Source: Asterias rubens
Taxonomy: Eukaryota > Echinodermata > Asteroidea > Forcipulatida > Asteriidae
Direction of reading: 5' to 3'
Length of the DNA: 64,000 bases
Assembly (NCBI RefSeq): GCF_902459465.1
Contig: NC_047076.1
Location: 13,772,146-13,836,145 of the forward strand
Within the stretch, counting starts at the first letter, position 1. Every line of letters begins with the position of its first letter. The notes beneath the pieces were generated by a model. The model made no database searches. It worked only from the letters and a program-made list of their open reading frames with translations, and was not told where the DNA came from. Made by a program: the position numbers and the translations under genes. Positions 33,549 through 55,442 of this stretch are shown here, in pieces.

Positions 33549-34215
33549 GCCCAATTTATAGAGCTGCTTAAGCAAAAATATTTGCTTAAGCAAAAAAATC
33601 CTTGCTTCGTTAAACCAGATTACCTGCAAAGACTTCACTCAATGTGTATGCTAAGTAAACAACAGCGAAATACCAGTCACAAGCAATGCATATGGCATGA
33701 CATTTGGCCAGTAATATGTGTCAAATAACCGAGCTGTTTTTGTGCTTAAGCACATTTTTTGCATGAGCATCTCTATGAAATTGGCCCCTGGTCCCAATTT
33801 CATGGCTCCGCTTACAGTAAGCACATAATCGCTGCTTGCTGAAGCAGGGAATTTGCAATTATCGATTATGTCAAGTGTATTTTACGGTTTAGCAGGGAAT
33901 TTATTGCCTGTGCGCAAGGATAATTACTAGGCATTCTTCGCTTACACAGGTAGCGCAGGAGTTTGCCGCTTGCGCAGTTAGTGGAGAACGGTGAATGCAA
34001 GCGCAGAAATCGGCAGTAAGCAGAGCCATGAAATTGGGCCCTATTCATACCAGCAACATTGAAGTGACAAAATATACGCGAGCATACTCCATAAATCTAG
34101 GCATTCTTCGCATACACAGCTAGCACAGAAGTTTGGCGCTTGCACAGTTAGTGGAGAACGGTGATTACAAGCGCAGAAATCGGCAGTAAGCAGAGCCATG
34201 AAATTGGGCCCTGTT
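33549..34215. repeat. Cluster of 'gggcccaatttcat' MITEs in the NDUFS1 3' UTR region
   Basis: Three inverted-repeat copies follow one another: about 33549-33787 (cccaatttatagagctgctt), 33790-34042 (cccaatttcatggctccgct) and a partial at 34096-34213 that repeats the right half of the second. Two subfamilies are visible, one with 'catagagctgcttaagca' and one with 'catggctctgcttaccg'. They sit after the NDUFS1 stop codon. Confidence 0.65.
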
Positions 34216-35219
34216 CAAACAAGCAACATTAAAGTGACAAGTTATAATTTCATGTCGGTGGTTGGATAATTCCAAGACTGTTTTGAAACTTGGTTTCCAG
34301 TTTTAAGTAGTCAAATGAGGAGAAATGTTTAAACAATGACAAGGAAGTCTGTCCAAACAAACAATGATAAATTTGCAAGTTACAGTTTCAAAATAGTGGT
34401 TGGATTTTGATAATTCCGAGACTGATTTGAAACTGTGTTTCGGGTGTTTGCAGAGTAATGTAAAAAAACCATGATGGAACTATATGAAGACTTCAATGTC
34501 AGTGTTGTATGACGCACAATACTCAACTTTAAAGATCAACTTGTACATAAATAATGACAATGTACTTTTGTGATAGAAAGCTAATTGAGTGTGTAATGAA
34601 TACATATAATTGGGTAAAACTTTAATTAATACAAATGGTTTAAATTGGGGACAAACCTCATTTACAAATATCCACAAAAAATAGTCAAATTTGTTTGAGT
34701 GACTTTGTTCAAGTTGATCTTTAAAAACAATAATTTTGGCATGTGGAGTTCAATGCCTGCATTTCCTATATTATAAGTCACCGCGTTTCATGATCATATT
34801 TTATTCTCTAACTGATTTAAAGATCAGGTCAATTACATTGAATTAAAATACCAAGACGTGTGATTTTGATCCATATTTATTGGTTCCAGCTTCCAGTTAA
34901 GTAAAAACACTTTTAATGAAATTCATAGCATTACATTCAGTAGTTGCTGTGCAAAGATTACAAATGCTATTAATAATAATGTGGTCCATCAAGAATATCC
35001 TATTTTGAAGTTTCTTCACCAAATTTTATTTTATTTCCAAGTGTAATTTCTAGAACAAACGGTTTGAAAAACAAGCGACCGGTAGCAATAAGAATGAAAA
35101 AAACTTGTACAAATATCTTCGTCACAATAAAAGTAGCAATGTTTGAAGTAAAGAACTAAGTTTAATTAAGTTGGACCGCTTGGCATGTCAACTGTACATA
35201 CACATTGTGATTGTTTTCC

Positions 35220-35225
35220 AATAAA
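35220..35225 (+). terminator. NDUFS1: Candidate polyadenylation signal of NDUFS1
   Basis: AATAAA followed by a TG-rich stretch (tatttgttggattg), about 1.8 kb after the stop codon. It is the clearest canonical signal I found in the 3' region, but no transcript is available. Confidence 0.45.
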
Positions 35226-35367
35226 TATTTGTTGGATTGAAAACGAAAAAGTCTAATCTGTGTTTTCAGTTTGTCCATAATTCCTTTATGGTTTTACTTC
35301 ATAAGGCATACAAGTCTACTGTTGAAACTTGCTTTTGATTTTTACCATTATTTTGATTCCCAACTAA

Positions 35368-35373
35368 TTTATT
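35368..35373 (-). terminator. Candidate polyadenylation signal of the HCN-like gene
   Basis: AATAAA on the minus strand about 545 bases after the stop codon. With the NDUFS1 signal at 35220 it would leave only about 100-150 bases between the two convergent 3' ends. Confidence 0.35.
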
Positions 35374-35674
35374 GATTTTTTCCAATTTTGTTGCAGTTGA
35401 ACTGACTTTCAAAGTTGATGATTTTCTCAACTATTTCTTCATTCACTTTAATAGACTTTTATGATTCTTTATAGTTTATGTTTCCATTTTTTTAATTTTT
35501 TTATCCGGATCAGTTCTTGCAGGGTTGAATTGACTTTCAAAAATGTTGATTCCAATAATTCTTTCAATTATTTCTTGATTCACTTGGAATTGATTCTCTA
35601 TAATTTATGATGTTTAAATTTTTTTAATTTCTTGCAGTTCATTCCTGTTATTAAGTTATTGATTCCTAATAAGT

Positions 35675-35905
35675 GCATTGATTACCTTGATTTGATTACA
35701 TTGATTACCTTGATTTGATTACACTGATTACCTTGATTTGATTACATTGATTACCTTGATTTGATTACATTGATTACCTTGATTTGATTACATTGATTAC
35801 CTTGCTTTGATTACATTGATTACCTTGATTTGATTACATTGATTACCTTGATTTGATTACATTGATTACATTAACTTGATTGCATTGATTACATTAACTT
35901 GATTG
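35675..35905. repeat. 23-bp minisatellite, about nine units, next to the HCN-like stop codon
   Basis: The unit is gattaccttgatttgatta plus catt, repeated with few changes; the last units shift to ttacattaacttgattgc. It starts about 12 bases beyond the HCN-like stop codon and so forms part of its likely 3' UTR. Confidence 0.85.
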
Positions 35906-35916
35906 CTTGATAACCC

Positions 35917-44264
<8,348 letters not shown>

Positions 44265-47200
44265 CGTGAATCGGAATAAAAGCTACCTCAGATCAAAGTT
44301 ACTTCAAATCACTTGCTCCCATTATGGAAGGTTTGAGTCAAAAAATCTAGAAGTTGACCATAAATGATGCCTTGTTTGAACGGGAAAACCACTGCCGTCC
44401 GCACCAGCAGTGTGACCCAAAAGAATTGTAGCCGTAGTGCACAAACAAACACCTTATAAACTATGCAACGCACAGACTTTATGTCGACAAACAAAGTAAA
44501 CGAACATTCACGCAACCGCGCGTTGCTACCAACTCAGACGCGCATCACTGAAATACCATTCATGACGACATACATATTAATGACGTCATAATGGAAAGAC
44601 TGAGTCGCATTTTTCTAAAGATTTGGGGAATAACTTTGGACTGTTAACATAAAATGAATGAAAACATTTGTTGAAATTGAAACTCGAGTTAGCAAGCGGT
44701 AATGCCGGCATGTCACATGCCGGCATGCGTCCAAAACCGGCATTTTGACGAGACAAAATATGACATTTAATTGAAATCGTTTGAAGAAGGGTTATGGTCA
44801 AATAGGTTTTTCTCAAGTTATGTTCATTTTGACGCAGGATAAAACGAATGAACTTTGAATGGATTTTGTTAATTCATTGTTGTTCCTTCCTCTATGCATG
44901 TCCTTAATAAACCACGGACGAAGGAGGAATTTAAGCTCTCGTCAGCGCAATGCCTTTCCGAACTTCGCTTCATCAATACACTACAGCACCTTAACTCTCT
45001 ACTTATCTCGTTCGTGGGTTCATAGCCTGGAGCATGGAGTAGAGCAGGTTGGGGGTAGAAATCTATACCTCCATGATTGGATTAAACACGGTAGAAAGCT
45101 TATCTTCAACCGAAAACACAGCCATAGAACGAACGACCCTTGAAATTTGATTTAGTAGTCTGATTACACGCTATTTATTTATGAAAAATTACCGATTATT
45201 TTCGAAAGTCAGTCACCGAGTCGGTCCATACAATGCGGTAGAACCCCATCTGGTCAATATTAATAGACGAGATTTCAGCTGAACACTACCACGGTCTGAC
45301 CGTGAAGGTGACCGTGAAGGTAATCTTTTTTTCACAGGAATCGGGTAAGTACTGAGTACACAATGTGCTAACACAGAATGAAACGCACATCGAAGCACGG
45401 GTAAAGAAATGTTTTTATTAATATTTATTTCAGAAAACTCGGTTCATGGGTTGTTGTAAAGTTGTGTGTATAACTCCCAAGTTTAATGTTATAAACCCAT
45501 CGCTCAGACAAGTTCCTTATCGGTTTCAAAGTCTAAAAGGTCCTAAGCTATCCGGAAGCATCTAAATCACTTAACCAGATCGTCGAATTCTTAGCATGGC
45601 GTTGGTAGCTCATTAGCAATTCCCAGTATCCCCAGTCTGTACGGGAACTCCACACAGTGACTACAGCTAGCAATAGGCGTGACCTAATCATCTGTTTATC
45701 TCTGACGTCAGCAGCTACTTTAACCAATCAGATACCTCTGGGTGAAAGTGGTCACCAACTAAGTCCTTGAGGGTTTTGAAGTCCCTGTGGATAGTTGTGT
45801 TAATTTCATTATATTGGCAAAGGATGTGGGTATAGCATTAGAAGTAAGCTCCATGGTGGTAGTTTATAGCATCATTGCTTGGTGGTGAAAGCGTCTTGCT
45901 CAGCATTGATTAGTGAATTGAAAACAAGACAAAGTGACGAACGATCCTTCAACTGGAACAACTGAAGTAAAGGAGAAGAAAAGGGTCTACGTTTCATTGT
46001 ACAAGGTAATGAAACTTATTTTTGTACTATACTAATTACACATACTTGCACCGCTGCCTTGAAGTTTATTGTTTTGCAAAGGGGTTTTTTTTTCGGAGTG
46101 AATAATTCGACTGCCTTGAGCAAGGATACGGATATTGTGGAAAACACAGTTTTTGCTCCCATTTACAACAATATAAGTATACGTATGTATAAGCCTGTTG
46201 CCGGCCTGTAGATGCTATTTTTTCAAAGTGAAAGGTTTTCATAATTCCTAATTATTTAGGCAACACTTTATTTGTTCTTTTAACCTTCCGATTCAGAAAA
46301 ACAAACGCAATGGTTTTATACCTATGTCCATACTGTGTGTATTATCGCTCCATGGTATTATAATCTAAGAGTGTAGGCCTATGTTATGATGACACAGTAA
46401 ACTGTTAGTGTTAGTTATAATTTCATATTCAGCATGCAAGGATTTGGTTATTTGCACCACGTGACACGCTAAAAGGGTCGAGAGGGGTGTTATTATATGA
46501 TTTCATGACTGGCAAAGGTCCAGAGTAAACTAGTTTCCAGTCTGTTCATTATTTATAGCACACACAGAGCACCGACCGATCCCATCTCTGTGCCGGCCGG
46601 CACTCCGCCGTGCCCTGTCGGTGCCTCGCTCGGGGCGTTACGGCCCCATCACCCACCCCCGAAACAACTCTGTCAAATCCATTACCCTTTCTCGGTAAAT
46701 CTGATGATGATGACGATTTGACGATAGGTCTCGTGTTTTCCTTGAACCTTGTAAGGTCATGTAGAAATATCCTCGAGCAAAAGGTTAGCAAAATGGTTAC
46801 ACTTAATTCCAGACGTCCCTAAAACCATGGAGGTAGAAAACATTGTTTTGCTGCGGCCAGAGGCACGAGTGGTTTTAGATATCAATTCCCGACAAATTTC
46901 CTTTGTTAATTTAGTTGGTTTGCCATCATTTTCATACCACTACATGATTTCAGACAGATTCAACCATGATTCAAATGTGCTTCCAAATAAACGGATGTAA
47001 CTTTTGATGGACACGGCTCATGTTGTTAACATAGCAGGGATGCTACCCACCTGTTGTCATGTGACAAAACACCTGTTGTTGTTTAGTTTAATTTAACTCA
47101 GTTTATTGACGTGTAAAAAGACTTTTGATTATCAGCTATTGTATCTGCTTCGATGGGTTTGTTAATTGTTTTAAAAAGGGAGTTGTTTTCTGGGCGATTA

Positions 47201-49260
47201 TCTAATCAGTGGGTGAATTGGTTTTTGTCATCACACCAGAGTAAATGAAGCATGTACTTGAGAGTAACGACTTGGGACGTCTTAAGATAATAGCTCGTTA
47301 CCATACCTTCTTACGCCTTGGTCCGCTGGCTGTATTTTTTGTTCGGTATGCCATGATGCTTACATTGGCAGTCTCACTAATTTGGCCCAAAACCGGCTGC
47401 GCCCACCACACTACAGACTAGGCCCCTGTATTTATCCTCCAGGTGTGACGTCAGATGTTCAGGCTACGCCCACACCGGCTTTATTGTTCCATTCTTACAC
47501 CCGACACAAATCCATTATAAACGCTTGGAAATAATTATAACATTTGAATTTTATTTTTATTTTATTTGATTGAATTCATCATCATGCGTTTGTGATTATT
47601 AAAAATCTTTAAACAATAACCTGATGTTTATTAGGCCTTATCATTTCTTCCTCCATGGCCTAATATTTTTAAGAATCAAAGCAAAACATGCATTGATTTA
47701 CTAATACAACCTCTGAAAGCAAACTGTTTACAAGGGAAAACTTTTAAAACGAAAGTAGTTGGTCCACCGAGATGTTCATAATGTATTGTTTCTTTCATTT
47801 GAATCTAAACGCATTGCTGGTTGCGAGAGTGTACCAGCCTCCGATATCACTGGCAGCCAGAGTCGTTGGCGAAATGGCGACGATAATGGGCGGTCATGGA
47901 CCCCCGGATTGTAATTTAACGCTTGGGGACAATCTTCGCTTATCTTCATACCGTGGACACACTTTGAAAACAAATAATTGTCATCAGAGGTACTATCCAG
48001 TAACCGTTGTGTAACATCCCCCGAAGCGGAAGATTGTGCTGGGTGATGAGGGTGAAGATGATGGGTCGAGATGGAGAGTTGGCGTGACAAGTTTTCCTCC
48101 ACCAGCGGCAATTTTTAGTTTAGTCATGGTGTCACCGTTGAGGAACTTAGTTTGGAGTCGTAGCTGCTCACTGTCTGTCGCCAGTTCATAAAAACTTCGT
48201 GGTTGTGCTTAATTTGTGATTATTTGGCGGGAACATTAATCTGTCCGCTCAATGGAGGCGAAAAGTTCAGCAGACGTTACTTTTAGAATTGACACTTTTG
48301 GGTGGAAGGGGATTTTAAATTCGAAAAGAAACAGAGGTTAATTGTGCAGCGACTGCCTTTACTGTCGTGATCATTTCAGGTATAAAAGTCTTGCCTTGTC
48401 TTTCGTAAACCTTGTCAAAGTTAAACGGGGAAAAAACACCACTTTATGCTCCCGTTCCATCCAACAAGGAGCCAAAACTTGGTAAAAACGCCCTCTATCG
48501 GCTTCACACACGAAGGCTTAACTTGGACGATCTCAAAAAAACATGTGGTAAAGTATCTTTCCGCGTCTTCGCATCACTTGATTTGAGCATTTTGAGCGTC
48601 ACTTTTAACTCTAAACAAGCTGCAGTGATGTTATTATAACTTATATTTTACCTTTTTATTATTATCTGCGTCATTTAAAGAGGTTGCAAAATACATTTTT
48701 GTGTGTGCTGTTTGTTCAAAGTTCTTTGAATTTTACCTGCACTGCTCTGTTTACGACAGGTGGTACAATTAACCCCTACTTATAAAATGGTATAATCCGT
48801 TTAACCACAACTGACGAATGGATGTCGGAAGTTTGGTTTCCTCGCAAAAGGGTTCGTTACCTAGCCACATTTACCACTGTTTTAACATACTTTGGGATTT
48901 GCAGTTACTGGTTTCCTCTTCATATGGATCTTTGTAACATTTTGGAATAAGATGGAGGATAGAGTCGAAGTGTTTCAGTCAGAATTCTGGTGAGTTTGAC
49001 GTGCATATGTGTGAACGAAGATGTGATTTTTGTGTTGTCTTAAAAATACAATTCTACACACACCGACTGTTTAGCTCATTGACGCAACGAATTTTTGTAG
49101 GAATTCGTTTTTCCTTACTACGAATAGTGATTATTTGAATGAATGGCCGTGCTTAATTGTTTGACCATCCAATGTAAACCTATTTTGAGCTCTTCACAGA
49201 AACACCTCATTCATAATTTGTGTGCAAATTGAGTGATTTATTTTGTGTTTTTCTTGGTAG
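44265..49260. other. Intergenic region between divergent HCN-like and Par-3 genes
   Basis: No family-recognisable coding exon is seen. A family C SINE fragment lies at about 45325-45410. The stretch 47800-48120 is relatively GC-rich and has open frames on both strands, but none matches a known domain, and it could be promoter or 5' UTR of the Par-3 gene. A donor-like GTGAGT at 48990 follows gaattctg and could end a non-coding exon. Confidence 0.4.
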
Positions 49261-49657
49261 ACACACCGACTGATTGTGAAACTGGCTGGACCGGGTACAA
49301 AAGTACAAGGACTTATTGTCCGTGAAAAAGGAGCAACCCGTGTGTGTGACTCAGCGGTAAAGAACGCCTGAACAACCCACCAGCTTCGTTCATCAAACCA
49401 TGATCAAACATTCCATCGTGGGACATTAAAAATCAAGTTTATTGTTTTAACTGAAACTATGCAGCAGATTAAACATTTCAACCGATGAAACATCAAGACT
49501 TTTTGTGAATGTGTTGAGATAGTTTTCCCAAGCCAAGATGAAGGTGACAGTAAGTTTTGGAGCGGTGCGAGTGGTGGTTCCGTGTGGGAGTGGAGACATT
49601 ACTGTGACTGAATTGATGGACAAATCGGTACAAAGGTACCGAAAAGCAACAGGCAGG
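49261..49657 (+). other. PARD3: Par-3 first coding exon with 5' UTR part (exon bounds)
   Basis: An acceptor-like stretch, ttgtgtttttcttggtag, ends at 49260, and the donor GTAAGT starts at 49658. If the acceptor is used, 277 bases of 5' UTR precede the ATG in this exon, joined to an upstream exon that may end at 48989. The first part is inference; the donor is certain from protein homology. Confidence 0.45.
49538..49657 (+). CDS. PARD3: Partitioning defective 3 (Par-3) homologue, first coding exon (partial)
   Basis: The exon encodes 40 residues beginning MKVTVSFGAVRVVVPCGSGD and ending in QRYRKATGR. This is the start of the Par-3 N-terminal oligomerisation (CR1/NTD) domain, and the human first coding exon also gives 40 residues. 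Par-3 is a PDZ scaffold that works with Par-6 and aPKC in cell polarity at the cortex and junctions; its three PDZ domains and aPKC-binding region must lie beyond the window. The ATG opens with the family's usual MKVTV. The intron after it (phase 0, AGG then GTAAGT) is longer than 14.3 kb. Only this piece can be judged, so intactness of the gene is unknown. Confidence 0.93.
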
Positions 49658-51257
49658 GTAAGTGAAATAGTTTTCAATTAATTACCATAGTTTTCCTGTA
49701 AACCACACCCAATAATACAATATTTTTTATATACTTACAATCACTATTTTGAGTATCCTCACCATTTGATCGAATTGGAAAGAAAAGAGCTTGTCATATA
49801 ATTATTGAATTCCACCAAGTTACCCCCAGTCCCTACTCCCAACTTCCGTTGTCATCTCCATGTTCGTAGAAACGATAGGCGAGCAAACCTTGGAGTTCTG
49901 GAAAAGTACCCACAACTACTATTATTTTAGTAATAGTTAATACTATTATTACCCAGTCCCCAACAAATATAGCTACCCAAATTTATACAACAGTTCTGCA
50001 ACCTCGGAATACAGAGTTAGTTTCCTCAAGTCATGGTTTCCTCAAAGGCATTTTGGCGGGTAAAAATTGCCCCTACCTAATCATGGAGGTAAATTAAGCA
50101 AGACCACCAAATACCTTGCTACTGAGGTATGAAGAATATTTTATTGGGCATTGAACTTGTACCTTGGGTATTTGCAACCTTAATCTCCTCCATTAAATCC
50201 ATCCCATGTCTGGGATTGAAAGGTTAAAGGTGACTCGGAAGATTGACTGGATACAAGTTATGGTAATTGAGAGATCACAGGTCAATTGAATAAGTAACTG
50301 CCCAACAAAGGTTTAGGTGAAATTACATGAATTGTTTCTATGGCTATTAATATCCTCTGGATTTACTCCTAGAACTATGATTATGAGAGGTTCGTTCTGT
50401 CGTCTCAACCTCAAGGAAGCATAGTAATCTGGATTGACCTTAATAATACTGTGAAGTCATTTGGTGACTGAGTCAATTTTGCAGTAACTGTTTCCAATTT
50501 CCATCCGGAATTCCTAAAATGTTTTGTCAAATTTTGGAGATTCAGCAAGCCCCTAGGACTGTCTACAAAAGTTCAAAAGATACTCTATTTAAAGTTGTAA
50601 CCTACCCTGTAACTTTCAGTAGTGGCTTTGCACATACACACATGTATAGAAAACAAAAATAGCTCAATCAAAGACTTTATTTGTCAATGAAATAAAATCT
50701 GAGTTTTTTTAAATTCTAGCTTATAATACAAAAATTCAGAGCGCAATATGGTTGGGAGTTGGAACCAAGTTGGTCCTGAAGGTTTCACAGTTGCGTTTTA
50801 GAGAGCATTTGGACTATAAAAACTAGCCTATGAGTGTGTAGGGCCCCATAGGTCTTGTCTTCATTTCTTTGCAAACTTAATGACAACGTTTTCTCATTAG
50901 TTTATACTGCAAACCAATATAATAACCAGAAATTTTACTGACCAACAAGTTGATGTGAGTCTATTATGCATTGACCAGGGGTCAAAGTTAAGCTGTGAGT
51001 ATGGTTGATTAGAACAGAGGTTGTTTGTTTCCACATTCAGACTAGACTAAAACTCCCTTGTGACATCAGGCTAAGTGGATCTATTAACAAGCAAAGTCTA
51101 CTTTATTCCATAATCTGGAGCCAATTTCACTCAAATTTAACAGCGATTGGCTTACAATTTGGCAGAAAATTTTACTCTAAAGGGAAATTTCCTATTGTAG
51201 TAACATAGGCCTACAGTATGTTGAACAGCCTTGTACATTTTGTTTTCTAACATCTGG

Positions 51258-51715
51258 TCCAAATTTCATGGCTCTGCTTACCGGGTCGCGGTGTAAGCAA
51301 ATAATCTGGTCCAAATTTCATGGCTCTGCTTACCGTCAAATTTTGTGCTGACGATCACAATTCCCTGCTTACACGCAAGCGCTGAATTTCTGCGCTAGCC
51401 TTGTAGGCCACTTACCCGCGAAATACGCTTGTAGTAAGCACAGAATTCCCTGCTTCTGTAAGTGCCGATTCTGTGCTTACTGTAAGCAGATCCATGAAGT
51501 TGGGCCAAGCTCTTACAGAAGCAGGGAATTCTGCATTATACCAAGCGTTTTTCGCGAGTTTGCAGCAATTTTTGCTTTTGCGTGCGTAGTCCACATTATT
51601 ACTAGGCATTCTTAACTCACATACCAAGCTGGCATGAAACTTTGCGCTCGCCCTGTAAGCGAAGAATGACGATTGCAGAATTAAACGGTAAGCAGAGCCA
51701 TGAAATTGGGCCCTG
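51258..51715. mobile_element. 'gggcccaatttcat' MITE, 'catggctctgcttac' subfamily
   Basis: The left end is partly duplicated: tctggtccaaatttcatggc occurs at about 51255 and again at about 51306. The right end gtaagcagagccatgaaattgggccc is at about 51690-51715. An internal inverted pair near 51480-51510 suggests two nested or fused copies. Confidence 0.65.
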
Positions 51716-52146
51716 CTGTATCCACTGGTGTCATTTTATGCACTATTGAGCTTCAACTTAATAAACCAAATGAGTACAACCTCCACCATTCAGTGTACTT
51801 TTTGATTACATTTTGCATGGTACATGTAACACATGTGTCTGATATTTTTTTAGTTGGGAACACAAAATAATAAGGAGTAGGTTCTGCTTGAGCAGTGTTC
51901 ACAGTTCAGTGGAAGGATCTCGTGAGAAATCGTTCCTCATGAAATTACTCTCGGCAGGAATAAGAATTTTATTAAATCCTGTCTGCTGGATGCACAAACA
52001 CCGTCAAGCATTTAGGTTATTTCTTTTTAGCTTTCCTGTTATTTCTGAGTATGTACATGTTATAGAAACTTAAGGTAAATAATGTAAAAAATAGGCTAGT
52101 TGTACCAGGTTTTCATTGCCAGTACATATCCAACATGTTAAAACCA

Positions 52147-52523
52147 GGGCCTAATTTCATAGAGCTGCTTTGAAATAAAGCAGATAATATTGCTTAACAA
52201 TTGTCTGCTAAGCAGAAATGAGCAGTATACCAGTCACAAGTTGTACTTGCGACATTTTAGTAAAACTGGTAACCGTATTCTGGTTAGCATAATTTTGTTA
52301 TGCTTAGCTACTTTTTGTGCTTAAGCAGCTCTATGAAATTGGGCACAGGGCCCTTTTTCATAGAGCTGCTAAAAGCATACTTGAAGCTAAGCAAAACAAA
52401 ATGATGCTAACTAGAACAATGTTACCAGCCAAAGTACAATGTCACATGCACAATTTGTGACTGGTATCATACTCAATATTGCTAAGCAGGGAAATTTAAA
52501 GCAGCTCTACAAAATTGGGCCCA
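52147..52523. mobile_element. Two adjacent 'gggcccaatttcat' MITEs
   Basis: Copy one spans about 52147-52346 (ggcctaatttcatagagctg to agctctatgaaattgggcac), and copy two 52349-52523 (gggccctttttcatagagct to agctctacaaaattgggccc). They are three bases apart. Confidence 0.7.
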
Positions 52524-53168
52524 GAATTTGGAAACTAATCATTCAACTAAACCAATGGACTGTACAGATATTATTAGTTGTGAAAGATTTTAACCGGCTG
52601 CAAGCAAGTATGAATACCTGGATGAATGAAAAGAAGACATTCCTTGTTTTGGATGAAAAGTTGAATTGTTCAAAGGAATCAAAATCTTAAACCATGGTTG
52701 GTTGCGGGTAAATGCTTGCTTCCAGACTAAACAGCATTCTGCAACAACTGTGTTTTTTCCCACACTTTTGCAGTTTGTCTCAGAACATCGACAACAAAGA
52801 AATGTAAACATAAAGAATTATTCTTAGGAATTTTTGTAAACAAAGTCACCAAGGTTATGTGAGGTCATTATTGGTGTACACTACAAAGTATGCAGAGCTT
52901 GTTAGTCGATGGTCCATTGTACAGCAACTGTACATGTGGCACTACACATAATTGTGTAGGCTTGAGTGTACATAAATCTGAACTAGTGTAGTGAAAACAA
53001 AAAAACAGTCATTGTTGGTTGCATTCCTCCATAGGTGTACCAGTGAACGCAATTAAAATCCATGTGTACTCAAAACATATTTTATCTGTTTTAAAAATGA
53101 TAAAACACATAAAGGCTGATCTTGATATTTTGTAAAGATTTGTACTTAATGCACACAATAAAGAACCA

Positions 53169-53188
53169 ACACACACACACACACACAA
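53169..53188. repeat. (CA)n microsatellite
   Basis: A short run of CA repeats, about ten units, inside Par-3 intron 1. No further function is suggested. Confidence 0.85.
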
Positions 53189-54782
53189 AGAGTACATCAA
53201 CTGAGTAATTTGCAAGGCAAGACACATTTCATGTCTTGGGCCTTCTAGGATGAAGTTGTGAACGTCAAATTGTTCACACATCTTAAACATGTAACAACAG
53301 GGTTCCTGAATACTATAAGCAGCTTTCCAATTACTTGCTACACCTTTTGGTCGATGATCAACCAAGCATTGCACCATCCCCAGGGTGTGTCCCATCCCAT
53401 ATCATGAGTCATCCAACCGAAGATGACTTATTAACATTTAACATCTTCCTCCCTACGCTGTGTACAAGAAGAGGCTAGTTTACCATCTGTGGTTACTGGG
53501 CGTATGATGTGATCTCACCATGAGCTTGAGACATGTGCCAAGTCATTTGTCCTTCAGTGTTGCAAATTAATAGGTGATGCAATATTGAGAGGTTCCGTTG
53601 TCAAAGCATCATCATTCATACAGACCTTGAGTTTCGTTCTTGAAGGAGCGCAGCAATTTTTTATCTGGTAAGGGGTACTCTTTGTGAGGAAAATGTAATT
53701 TGTATTGGAACTTTGCAAAGGGCACCACAGCAAGGACACAAGGCACCATAGCCCTTTTTTCCAAATACCAATTACCCCGTGTTAACTGTTGTAATAGGTG
53801 CATACTGGTCTAGCTAGCGTCTTAACTTGAGTGCAACATGTAGCTAGACCAGCATGCGCTCATTCATTGCCTACAGCAGGCATACCGAGTATTTGCGATA
53901 AATGTCTACGGCAATGCTGTTGGTGCTGTGGGTTAATATCGAGGCAATTTTTAGCAGATTCTTGAGAAACCTTGAATATATGATGGTTGAGACTGTTGCT
54001 TAGTCCTTTCTTATTCAAAACTACCTGTTTTTTTTTAAGACTAAAGATTAAATGTGTTTTTAAAAACCTTTAAGTTTATATTCCTACTGGTAGCCATTCC
54101 CAAGGTTGCCACTTATCAGGGCAGGACCAGCATTTTATTTCATCTCATCTCAATTTCAATAGTGTTGGATGTAGATAATTACCATGTGGAACTGATACAA
54201 TATTACTATCCATGTACGTGTAGGTTAGACCATAGTGGTCCTTTCTGTATCATGGTTTCATGGTTTGACTTGACTCGCGTACCGTAGTGGTTTCCTGTTA
54301 TTGGTACACAGCTGGCTGTGTGAAACTACAACTCTCTGTAAATGCTAATAATTAAATGGCTAAGTACTGTACAAAACGATGTTATGAAATTGACATTTAC
54401 TGTACAGTTTATATATTATTAGAATACTTAAAAGTTTATTCCTTGAAACGATGACCCGACACAGTTACACAAGTAGTAGACAACGTAGTTATTTTTCAAC
54501 CAGGCTTTTTAGAATTGGACTTGCCAACTGACCTTGCATTGTTTTGTTTTTGTTGAGTTAGTGCGGTTTATGAAAATGAGCACAATATTCTTTTGTGTTT
54601 GCGTTGGGTTGGCGAGATTAGAATTGAATGTTTCTTTGTTATTTGAATCAATGGATATTGGAACAAATCTATAGAATGCACCTGCTGTGTTTGCCTTCAC
54701 CGGGCTGGGAACGTCAAAGTTGTACGTGGGTCACAGTCAAACTACTGCTCTAATTTTTTATTCTTTCTTACTTGGTCTAGAC

Positions 54783-54915
54783 TATAAGGGCTGCCAACAT
54801 AGGGCTACTAGTATTACTACATTAGATTATAGATAGCTCAGTTGGTTACGCGCCGACACGTTAAACCAGAGCTCGTGTGTTCAAGCCCCTCCCAAGTAAA
54901 TTTGTCTTTAGTTCA
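54783..54915 (+). mobile_element. SINE family B
   Basis: It reads aagggctgccaacatagggc, tagatagctcagttggttac, acgttaaaccagagctcg and gttcaagcccctcccaagta. The A and B boxes are both partly degraded. Confidence 0.6.
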
Positions 54916-55442
54916 AACCCAAATCATTCAAAATTTACCCAGTCAGTTTTTCCTTGTGGTTTATTATTTGATATCTAGGTGTAGACTTCTTTACAATTTG
55001 TTCAAGAATATGAATCAATATTGTATGGGCATTAAGAAGAGAAAGGATCTGGAGAGAAACAGGCATGCAACTCTTCCGCGGAATTCCACGTTTAAAAAAG
55101 AATGACATTCAAAAATAAATTTAAAAAACATAATAAACCTCAACATTTTCTAGGGTACCATTGTGGGTCTCATGTCCCGTGGCGTTTCGGCTGCCTCGCT
55201 CCGCACTTGTGTTTTGCCTTTGAAGATTTTCCTCTCTTTTTTTTAACAGGCAGTTGCATGCCTGGAGAAGTCTCAATTTGGTCCAAGAAAAATAATATTT
55301 TGTTTTAATATCCCTGGCCTTTAACTTTGAACGCTCAACGACATGCTTATAGGAAAATGTCAAGTTGTATTTGATTTTTGCAAAGGGCACCTAAGCAAAA
55401 GCACAGGCTGGGCACCACAGCAATGGGGGCTCAGCAGTGCTG

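Noticed and set aside
47776-48111. 111-codon minus-strand frame in the intergenic region
   Set aside because: It has a Ser/His-rich sequence without a recognisable domain; an alternative 44-codon frame overlaps it on the same strand. The GC-rich stretch fits a promoter or UTR better.
53009-53395. 128-codon minus-strand frame
   Set aside because: It runs through a CA microsatellite (poly Cys-Val) and shows no family similarity; it lies in Par-3 intron 1.
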